Part shown: in pieces, positions 1-6,206 of the stretch
Position numbering within the stretch: the first letter of the stretch is position 1
How the letters are laid out: the number at the start of each line of letters is the position of its first letter
DNA from: Paenibacillus sp.
GTDB lineage: Bacteria; Bacillota; Bacilli; Paenibacillales; Paenibacillaceae
Assembly: GCA_031254035.1 (NCBI GenBank)
Contig: JAIRVF010000084.1
Span: 1 to 32,712 of the forward strand
Length of the DNA: 32,712 bases
Direction of reading: 5' to 3'
Program-made: the position numbers and the translations under genes
Notes under the pieces: model-generated
Told to the model about the DNA's origin: nothing
The model's database searches: none
Seen by the model: only the letters and a program-made list of their open reading frames with translations

Positions 1-631
1 GAGCCTCAGAGGACGGGAGCTGAATTTCTAGTTACCTTTATTTCAAGCAATGCCTACGTGATCAAATTCGGTGTTGCGGTTCTGGCTGGATTTTTCATAT
101 CCAACGAATATTCCACAGGTGTCATGAAGACAATCGCATCATCGGGTAACACCAGAGGGCGACTGTTCACGGCAAAACTGATCGTATTCGCAGTTGGAGC
201 GATGGTAATCTCCCTTGTCTTTCCGATCTTCAGCACAATTGAAGTCACGCTGCTCTCAGGCTTCGGTCATCTACCGGGGGGGGAGCACCATGTTTTTCAT
301 ACCGCGAGCCCTCGGGCTGACGCTGTTGTATACGGCGGGCTACGCGGCTATCGGTGCACTATTCACCGCCATCCTTACCGACAGCGGCAAAACGATCGGC
401 TTTTCGATGATTTTTTTCATTATGATCGATATGGCTTTGGCTGGCATCGGTTCGAAGATCGCTTTCATTGATACATTGTACGACTATTCGATTTTCAAAC
501 TGGTGGGCGATATCGGCAAGCCTATTATGGACAGCGGAGATTTGCCAGCGCTACTGATCGTGCCACTGTTGACGTTTGCTATATCCGGGATGCTCGGCAT
601 TCTCGTGTACCGTAGAAAGGAAATTAAATAA
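1..631 (+). pseudogene. ABC-2 type transporter permease, 5'-truncated by the window and frameshifted
   Basis: The reading frame is open from base 1 in frame 1 and encodes hydrophobic segments of an ABC-2 permease of the bacitracin/lantibiotic export or immunity kind. Near position 280 the coherent protein moves to frame 2 and ends at TAA 629-631 with a typical basic C-terminus (VYRRKEIK). The shift lies at a run of eight G (276-283); seven G would restore one frame. The second half carries about three membrane helices (for example ALGLTLLYTAGYAAIGALF). A kinase remnant follows on the same strand, which fits the known gene order regulator, ATPase, permease, kinase; the upstream genes lie outside the window. 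It could be a true pseudogene, a slippage-controlled gene or a sequencing error. The family is fairly sure, the substrate unknown. Confidence 0.75.
276..283 (+). repeat. G8 homopolymer at the permease frameshift
   Basis: Eight consecutive G residues lie exactly where the permease reading frame changes from frame 1 to frame 2. Loss of one G would rejoin the frames. Confidence 0.8.
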
Positions 632-654
632 CAGATGAAGGGGGCAGGAGAGTC

Positions 655-1327
655 TTGCTTATTCTAGTAGTTATATCGATCACAGCAGCGATTCTCCTGC
701 TTGTACGCCTGTTGATGCTGCGGCGGGAGATAAGGCGGATGACAGAGAAATTGCATCGTTATAATGAGCAGTTAACTGGTAAAAAAATTGAACGATTTTT
801 TTGAGCTGTCCGTAATCGAATCATTGGATTATTCCATTAACACCGAAAAGCTAGAGATGACCTTCCTACTCTCCGACATTTTGGTCGGATTCTACGATTC
901 ATTCAACGAAAACAACATCATGGCGGACATTCGGTTGCCAGAGGACAATGTATTCGTATACGCTGACAAATCTGCCGTACAGAGAGTCATCGAGAATTTG
1001 CTTGTCAATACGATCAAACATGCCATCGGGCAAGTGGAAATCCGTTTTGAACGGTACCGAGAGACAGCCGATTTGAAGATTGTAAACGAAGCCAAGGAAC
1101 TCGCTGGAAGCGACGTTAGTCTTTTGTTTGACCGGTTCTACACCGCAGACCGTACCCGCTCCGCTCAAAGTTCGGGGCTTGGCCTATCCATCGCCAAAAG
1201 TCTGATGAACAAGATGGGCGGCACGCTGACAGCCGAGCTGAGCGGAGAGAAACTAACGATGACCTGCCGTTGGAAACTGTACGATGTGCAGCCCGGCCAA
1301 AGATCGGATAAACCAAATTTTTCATAA
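655..1327 (+). pseudogene. VanS-like sensor histidine kinase with internal deletion
   Basis: A TTG start at 655 behind a purine-rich site (GGGGGCAGGAG) begins a short N-terminal membrane segment (about residues 2-17) and a basic juxtamembrane stretch ending in NEQLTGKKI. This frame stops at a TGA near 801-803. The coherent protein resumes in another frame from about 788 with NDFFELSVIESLDYS and runs through a complete HATPase_c domain: N-box VIENLLVNTIKHA, a weak G1 region, F-box DRFYTADR and G2 box SSGLGLSIAKS. The HisKA domain with the H-box histidine and the dimerisation helices is absent, so this copy cannot autophosphorylate in the usual way. Related intact proteins carry roughly 100 or more residues at the junction. 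It lies just downstream of the frameshifted permease, so the unit looks defunct. Confidence 0.8.
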
Positions 1328-1417
1328 TAACGAAGGGGACAGCAAGTCACTCAAAATATGTCGTCGTCACTTATGGTACGCTTTTCCGTGCTGTCTGAAA
1401 CGGCATGTTTTTAAGAA

Positions 1418-1450
1418 AGGACGCAATCCAAGTGTCCTTGGATGCGTCCT
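1418..1450 (-). terminator. Rho-independent terminator of the LRR gene
   Basis: AGGACGCAATCCAAG pairs with CTTGGATGCGTCCT, with one bulged base. Read on the minus strand the stem is followed by TTTCTT, which suits termination of the LRR gene ending at 1471. The stem may also act on the plus strand after the kinase remnant. Confidence 0.75.
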
Positions 1451-1470
1451 AATTATTGATATTGAATCTG

Positions 1471-2973
1471 TTATGCGGTTTTATTCTCGAATATAATGAC
1501 CATTTTTTTACTGCCTAAATATTCAACAGAAGTATTAAGCTGCTCCGACACAAAGCGTACAGGAACAAAAGTGCTGTTATTTTTCAGCAGCATAGGAGCG
1601 TCGGACATCACGTTTTGCTGGTTTATCTTAACTTGCTTATTCCCCACATGCCAACGAATCGTTGTACCGTCTTTTTGAATCGTTACCTCTTTCGTACTCT
1701 GGTTCCAATTTACTTTTGCCCCAAGTTTCTCGGAAATGAAACGAATAGGTACGTAGGTACGGCCGGTCTGAATGAATGGTGCTGCTGTTAGATTGTAGAT
1801 ACTGTTGCCCAAATAGGCTGTCTTGTTGCCGATCATCAAGCGTTGAGTCTTACGCTGGGACATAACACCATAACGATCCGCATTCAATTTATTAAATATC
1901 TTATATGTTTGGCTTCCTTCGCTTAAGTCTAAGTAGTTATCGTTCAACTGCAGTCCGTATCGTTCCGCCCCCGTATCCCAATGAAAATCATAACTATTAT
2001 TTTGAATCGGCTCCAAATCCCACACCCGGTTGTTGTTCAAATTTAGGATTTTTAGGGCTTTCAAATTTCTTAACGGTTCCAAATTCCACACTCGGTTGTT
2101 ATCCAAGTAGAGGGTATCCAGCTTGTTCAAATGGTTTAACGGGTCTAAATCTTTAATCCTGTTGGAGGATAGATCCAATGTAGACAAGTTAGTTAATTTC
2201 GCTAAAGGGGCAAGACTCTCGATGTTATTGTTTCTAGCAGAGAGACCTTCGAGATTGTTGAATCCTTCTAGCAGCTTAAGATCAGTAACCCGGTTTCCGT
2301 CAATCCCCAGATACGTCAGACTTTTGGATAACATCCGTAGCGGCGAGAAATCTTTAATTTTATTGTTAGATACATTAAGATATGTCAGCTTTTTCATGTT
2401 GCCGAGAGGAGCTATGCCTTCTATCGCATTGTCGTCCAATTTCAAATACGCTAATTCTGCGGCACTAGAGAGAGCTGGGACATTCGAAATTCGATTGTGG
2501 GCGGCTTCCAACTCGATTAGACGAGGCAATTGTTTCACTACATCTAAGGATGAGATCTGATTCCAGCTTACTTCTAGATATTTCATCTCCTTCAGAGCTG
2601 ACAATTCCTCAATCGATGAAATTTGATTTGCTTTGAGGCTGAGAGTATGGATCTTTGAGAGTTTCTTTAGTGGTGTAAGATCCGAAATTTCATTAATGTC
2701 TAAATCGAGATTCGTGATATTGACGGCATACTCCAATCCCTGCAGATCTTTAATTCCTTTACCTGATAAAGATACAACGGTGAGAGATTCTAAATCCGCT
2801 TTGGTGAGTGGTTCATCGTCTTTTTTAACTATCCATGAACGAATCGCTTTTTCGAGATTTCCATCTTTAATAATCGGTTCTTGGCTAAACGCTTCCATCG
2901 AAGCTTGTCCTGGAAGGGCCAAACTTAGGACAAAAATAAAAATAAATAAGCGTACAACAATACGTTTCTTCAT
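1471..2973 (-). CDS. Secreted leucine-rich-repeat protein with copper-amine-oxidase-like C-terminal domain
   Basis: This 500-residue protein starts with a Sec signal peptide (MKKRIVVRLFIFIFVLSLALPGQAS; cleavage probably near residue 25). Residues about 65-350 form roughly eleven internalin/SDS22-type repeats of about 22 residues, with the pattern LxxLxxLxLxxNxIxDLxPL. Residues about 385-495 hold two half-motifs (YVPIRFISEKLGAKVNW and FVPVRFVSEQL) of the copper amine oxidase N-terminal-like domain, which in Paenibacillaceae often serves as a wall-associated module. LRR blocks of this kind usually bind proteins; the partner is unknown. The ATG is preceded by AGGGGGAA at good spacing. The gene is monocistronic, with a terminator at 1418-1450. 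The last LRRs are nearly identical (DNNRVWNLEPL / NNNRVWDLEPI), which suggests recent repeat duplication. Confidence 0.88.
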   Translation of the reverse strand: MKKRIVVRLFIFIFVLSLALPGQASMEAFSQEPIIKDGNLEKAIRSWIVKKDDEPLTKADLESLTVVSLSGKGIKDLQGLEYAVNITNLDLDINEISDLTPLKKLSKIHTLSLKANQISSIEELSALKEMKYLEVSWNQISSLDVVKQLPRLIELEAAHNRISNVPALSSAAELAYLKLDDNAIEGIAPLGNMKKLTYLNVSNNKIKDFSPLRMLSKSLTYLGIDGNRVTDLKLLEGFNNLEGLSARNNNIESLAPLAKLTNLSTLDLSSNRIKDLDPLNHLNKLDTLYLDNNRVWNLEPLRNLKALKILNLNNNRVWDLEPIQNNSYDFHWDTGAERYGLQLNDNYLDLSEGSQTYKIFNKLNADRYGVMSQRKTQRLMIGNKTAYLGNSIYNLTAAPFIQTGRTYVPIRFISEKLGAKVNWNQSTKEVTIQKDGTTIRWHVGNKQVKINQQNVMSDAPMLLKNNSTFVPVRFVSEQLNTSVEYLGSKKMVIIFENKTA

Positions 2974-3194
2974 GATGACTATTCCCCCTGATGACTGTAT
3001 TATTTTTTATTATCTCGAGCCTTTTGATAAGAACAGACATAATGTATATCCGTTACGCTATCGACAGATTAGTATAACACCTGAAGTTTTCTATACAAAT
3101 AGGAAAATGCCGGATACCGTGAAGATGGCTTATACATCGAAGCAGAGGACATCCGGTGGAAGGATGCCCCTTTGTCACGTTAGATGCTCACTTC
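2974..3194. other. Intergenic region with the LRR promoter side and the insertion-element flank
   Basis: The minus strand has a possible promoter for the LRR gene, with TATACT as -10 near 3071-3076 and TTGTAT about 16 bp upstream; this is weak. No convincing gene is present. The side toward 3194 is target DNA flanking the right end of the tnpB element and would specify the guide portion of any reRNA. Confidence 0.35.
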
Positions 3195-3200
3195 TTCTCA

Positions 3201-3330
3201 GTGAACTACTCACCACTTAATTTTCTGGAGAAATTTGATGTGGGAGCTTCTAGGGTTCTAGCGAACCCATTTAAGAAGTTTGATTGCTAGGCAATCCTTA
3301 TTCTTATAGGCGTAGCCACTTCGCCTCTAC
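3201..3330 (-). ncRNA. Presumptive reRNA (omega RNA) scaffold at the right end of the tnpB element
   Basis: In characterised TnpB systems the guide RNA covers the 3' end of tnpB and the right end, and the guide is the flanking DNA. Here the minus strand past the tnpB stop has three potential stems: GATTGC/GCAATC (3282-3296), GGGTTC/GAACCC (3253-3268), and GCTCCCAC pairing imperfectly with GTGGTGAG (about 3211-3248). It ends near AGTAGTTCAC. The guide would start at about 3200 and read toward lower coordinates. Presence is inferred by family analogy; the 5' end is arbitrary. Confidence 0.45.
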
Positions 3331-4537
3331 CGTATAGAGCAGCTAAGCTCACAACGTTACTTTTTCGTAGAATGTTCAATGCACCATTCACGTCTGCATT
3401 AAAAGTCATTCCTGTTGAAGTATGATATAGTCCACGTTTAATACGACGACCGCTAAATTCGTAGTCTACTGGGTTATCAGCGTTATAGGCCGGCATAACA
3501 TCATTGTCGAAAAAGCTTGCCTTACTGGTATAACTTTCTTCTTGTTTGACGAAAGTAATGCCATATAGCTGACAAAGATATTCCAATTTGTTACGCAGCT
3601 TCCCGAATGGAATATGGACAAAGTTCTGGTTGCTTACCTTCCCCATGTTGCTATTCCGTTGGAATGTTTCATTGTAGCCAATTACAAGTGTCCCCATGTC
3701 ATGCTCCAAACAATAGTTGATGATGTTACGAGCAGCTTTTGCCATGTAATCATTAACCTTATTGTTTTGATCACGAGCGATTGCCTTTTGGCGATTCGTC
3801 GTGCGTTTACCAGACTTTTGTTTATCCTTAATGCTTTGAAGTTGTGCATTTTGTTTGTTGAACCACTGATTGATGGACTTCAGTTTTCGTCCGTCAATGA
3901 TGAAACTTTCTCCAGTTGAAGTAACACAAGTTGCAAGGTTGTTCATTCCTAAATCTACTGCTAGTGCTTTGTTTTTATCAAGATTTCTTTGTTCTTCCTC
4001 CACCTTGTAGGTGTACTGAATTTCAAAGAACCTAGCATTTGCTTTTGGAATGATACGAATTTCCTTCACCTTCTTGTTTAAGAGGATTGGAGGAATCGTA
4101 ATCTCAACCTGTTTATGTTCTTTCTTAAACTGGTTCGAGTACGGTAACACAAGTTTGTTGCCGTTCAGGCGAACGAACCCAATGACAAGCGTAGTGAATC
4201 CATCTTTCGGAAGATAGTGAGGTAACTGAATATCCTTGAAGCTGTATTTGCCTTCCTTAGCTAATCTTAAAAGTCCAAAGAAACTCTTAAATGAGCCATC
4301 TACTTCCTTCAAAATCTGTTGAGCCATATTTGAATTCAACGTTTTGTAGTTAGGACTATTCTTCAAAAGAGCATAGTTCTTCTGGTAATTTAGATATTCT
4401 CCTTCTTGGAAGTAATACTGCCGTACATTGTAGATTGCTTCATTGGCTAAATTCTTCGCCACATGAGCTAATTCCCGAATGTTTAAATAGTCTTCTTTGG
4501 AGAGATGTTTCACTTGTTGTTTGACTGTTAGGTACAT
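3287..4537 (-). CDS. tnpB: TnpB, RNA-guided endonuclease of an IS200/IS605-family element
   Basis: The protein has 416 residues from the ATG at 4537, chosen because GCGAGGTGA lies seven bases upstream; an upstream in-frame start adding 16 residues has no such site. An N-terminal OrfB helix-turn-helix-like region (residues about 1-100) and a beta-rich wedge region precede a RuvC-like nuclease with all three acidic residues: D195 in AVDLGMNN, E290 in VIGYNE and D382 in FNADVNGA. The usual CxxC...CxxC zinc ribbon before the last aspartate is missing; the equivalent stretch EESYTSKASFFDND has no cysteines, a trait of a known TnpB subgroup. TnpB cleaves DNA matching its reRNA guide and helps retain the element after TnpA excision. 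A -10 TATAAT lies at 4593-4598. The reading frame is undamaged. Confidence 0.92.
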   Translation of the reverse strand: MYLTVKQQVKHLSKEDYLNIRELAHVAKNLANEAIYNVRQYYFQEGEYLNYQKNYALLKNSPNYKTLNSNMAQQILKEVDGSFKSFFGLLRLAKEGKYSFKDIQLPHYLPKDGFTTLVIGFVRLNGNKLVLPYSNQFKKEHKQVEITIPPILLNKKVKEIRIIPKANARFFEIQYTYKVEEEQRNLDKNKALAVDLGMNNLATCVTSTGESFIIDGRKLKSINQWFNKQNAQLQSIKDKQKSGKRTTNRQKAIARDQNNKVNDYMAKAARNIINYCLEHDMGTLVIGYNETFQRNSNMGKVSNQNFVHIPFGKLRNKLEYLCQLYGITFVKQEESYTSKASFFDNDVMPAYNADNPVDYEFSGRRIKRGLYHTSTGMTFNADVNGALNILRKSNVVSLAALYGRGEVATPIRIRIA

Positions 4538-4592
4538 GGTATTTTCACCTCGCTTTCCGAAGATATCGTACCATATTTTACCCACATAGCAG

Positions 4593-4598
4593 ATTATA
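4593..4598 (-). promoter_or_regulatory. Candidate -10 box of tnpB
   Basis: TATAAT on the minus strand lies about 60 bases upstream of the tnpB ATG and inside the element's left end. The -35 region is poor. Confidence 0.4.
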
Positions 4599-4676
4599 CT
4601 AAAAGTAATTGTGCCATACCGAAGTAGAAAACCTATTTGACTCTATCGAGTCAACGGCATTCATCTCACCACCTGC

Positions 4677-5427
4677 TTACGCAGAGGTGGAAGTCTTCTG
4701 TCGAATTAGGATAAACTTTCCCTGTTGAAGATTAAAAATCTTCATCGTGGTTTTTAAGTCTCCCACTTGCTTGTTGTCCTCTAAGGATGCTTCCTTTTCG
4801 GTCTGCCAATAGAAAAGTTCCCCATTATCATCATTGAACTGGTAACTACCCATGGCAACATGATATGTACCTTGAAATACAGAGCGGTCTTTAAGAGTAC
4901 CTTTCCAAGCTTCTGTCCATACTCCAGAATCGTTCATATACATTAGATGAGATTCCCTAGCATCGACATCTGTTCCGCCTGTGCGCGTGACTATATTAAA
5001 TAAAGGATTCATTCCATCAGCACGAAAGTTCTCAATGTTCCAAGATTCGACATGCCACGGTTGCTCAAAGATTAATTTATATGATCCGTTGGACTGTTTG
5101 TCAAAGATGAAGAAATCACCAAGATGTGCCCCTCCATCAATTCGCACAAAATACTTCTGGCTCAGAATCCCCATCTATATTCATTTCTTCAAAGGATAAA
5201 CCATCAAAATAATAGTCCCTCTTTTCATTGCCTTGCTTTCGTATCCAATCTTCAACCATATCCTTTGTAATTCCTGTTTGAATGTTTACCGAATGAGTCT
5301 CTTTAGGACTCAGCTCTTTACCATTAACGAACAGACCAACAGAATTGCTAGCCACAGCAGTTCCGACAAAGATCGTACACGCCCCCAAAATTGGAAGTAA
5401 CACTCGCAAACTTCTTTTTACTTTCAT
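4677..5427 (-). pseudogene. Secreted hypothetical protein, frameshifted, 3' end replaced by IS sequence
   Basis: From the ATG at 5427 (AAGGAG nine bases upstream) the gene encodes a signal peptide (residues about 1-27, ending VGTAVAS) and a mature domain. The frame breaks at a run of four T on the minus strand (plus 5148-5151): one T fewer would join NIDGDSEPEV to FVRIDGGAHLGDFFIFDK. The joined protein has about 245 residues; the DGDSEPEV...FVRIDGG stretch resembles FG-GAP/VCBS-like calcium-loop repeats. The last codons (KTSTSA and stop) lie in the left end of the tnpB element, so the native C-terminus was lost or altered by the insertion. I do not recognise the function. Confidence 0.65.
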
Positions 5428-5454
5428 TGCCCTCTTCTCCTTCCAGAACGAACG

Positions 5455-5506
5455 ATTATATTATTTAGACGCTTACGTAAATCTAAAGTTTCCTTAATTA
5501 CGTAAG
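5455..5506 (-). promoter_or_regulatory. Promoter with two TTACGTAA palindromes
   Basis: TATAAT on the minus strand (5455-5460) lies about 28 bases upstream of the start at 5427. Two 9-mers, CTTACGTAA (5472-5480) and TTACGTAAG (5498-5506), form an inverted repeat; each contains the 8-bp palindrome TTACGTAA, with centres 25 bp apart. They lie in and upstream of the expected -35 zone, as an operator would. Confidence 0.5.
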
Positions 5507-5688
5507 TGTTGTCATGGAATAATTCATTTGGTACCAAGTGGCGCTAATCACGATCCCAGTTTTTTCAGACAATTATCCAGTCGATATCTTCATCCTATCC
5601 CCACTGTTTTTTTTTAAAATATGACATATAGTTGTCAAGTTTTCCATGATACAATCAAATCCAATTCAATCATTGGAGGTTGGACCGA
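5507..5688. other. Intergenic region upstream of the VOC remnant
   Basis: The region holds an inverted repeat TGACA-N6-TGTCA (about 5623-5638) and a GGAGG ribosome site at 5675-5679 for the VOC remnant. No gene is apparent. Confidence 0.4.
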
Positions 5689-5911
5689 ATGAACGAGAAC
5701 CAAATGTCGCAAATTGAAAACTGTACCATTACCCCCTGGATCACTACAAAAAGCACAGAAAAATTGATTGCCTTTTTGATTGCCGCATTTCATGCACAGG
5801 AACTTGGTCGGGTATACAATGCTGACGGAAGCATAGGGCATGCAGAGGTACGCATCGGCGATTCAAAAATCCTAATGTTCGATTCTCCTGCCGAATGGCC
5901 GTCGTTTCCTT
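5689..5911 (+). pseudogene. VOC (glyoxalase/PhnB-like) family protein, N-terminal fragment
   Basis: The ATG at 5689 follows GGAGG by nine bases. The first 75 residues match the N-terminal half of PhnB-like VOC proteins: TPW-type start, LIAFLIAAFHAQELGRVYNADGS, then GHAEVRIGDSKILMFDSP. Family members run on to about 150 residues, but after EWPSFPF the frame loses all similarity and at 5909-5912 joins the frame of a different protein (next entry). The second babab module and half of the metal or ligand site are missing, so it is not expected to be functional. Confidence 0.7.
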
Positions 5912-6046
5912 TTAGGTCGAGCGCCGCTGACGCTGGAAGATTTTCTTCAGGAACATGCCGTCCATTTTCAACCAGACGATATCTTGAATGAGCTGGCGGA
6001 ATCATTAAAATTCCCTGACATATACCTACGAGTTAGCATTGCATGA
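5909..6046 (+). pseudogene. NmrA/SDR-type NAD(P)-binding oxidoreductase, C-terminal fragment
   Basis: In frame 2, directly after the VOC fragment, the sequence encodes LLGRAPLTLEDFLQEHAVHF followed by about 25 residues to TGA 6044-6046. The GR-P-TLEDFL-EH motif is typical of the C-terminal end of NmrA-like NAD(P)-binding proteins. No start or Rossmann motif is present; this is the tail left by a deletion that joined two once separate genes. Confidence 0.5.
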
Positions 6047-6126
6047 TTATCAAAGATGAATTCAAGATATTCGGGGGCAACAGCGATTGGGGGAATGCTT
6101 CGTTCCGCAGCGTCCTTATAACAGAC

Positions 6127-6171
6127 AAAGGGGCTGCCCTAGGTCAAGTGACTTTTGGGACAGCCCCTTTT
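6127..6171 (-). terminator. Bidirectional terminator after the ABC permease operon
   Basis: AAAGGGGCTGCCC pairs with GGGACAGCCCCTTT (one mismatch) around an 18-base loop. Minus-strand transcripts of the operon ending at 6207 would end here (tail TTTGTCTGTT); on the plus strand the tail is CTTTTTGG. Confidence 0.75.
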
Positions 6172-6206
6172 TGGAATGAGGTTCCGTACGGATCTGTGAG
6201 AATGTT

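Larger units (their letters stand above)
3195..4690 (-). mobile_element. IS200/IS605-superfamily element of the IS1341 type (tnpB only)
   Basis: The element consists of tnpB plus ends without terminal inverted repeats, as known for this superfamily. The left end (about 4620-4690) has a subterminal hairpin with CCACCT and AGGTGG arms around 4660-4686, followed on the minus strand by the familiar GGTGGTGAGATGAATGCCG. The right end (about 3195-3300) has hairpins at 3253-3268 and 3282-3296 and ends near the minus-strand AGTAGTTCAC (3201-3210), which is typical of RE tips. No tnpA lies next to it, so movement would need a Y1 transposase in trans. Exact boundaries are estimates within about 10 bp. 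Confidence 0.75.

Noticed and set aside
2633..3220. Long plus-strand open frame opposite the LRR gene
   Set aside because: It is the antisense of the LRR repeats and signal peptide, with no ribosome site.
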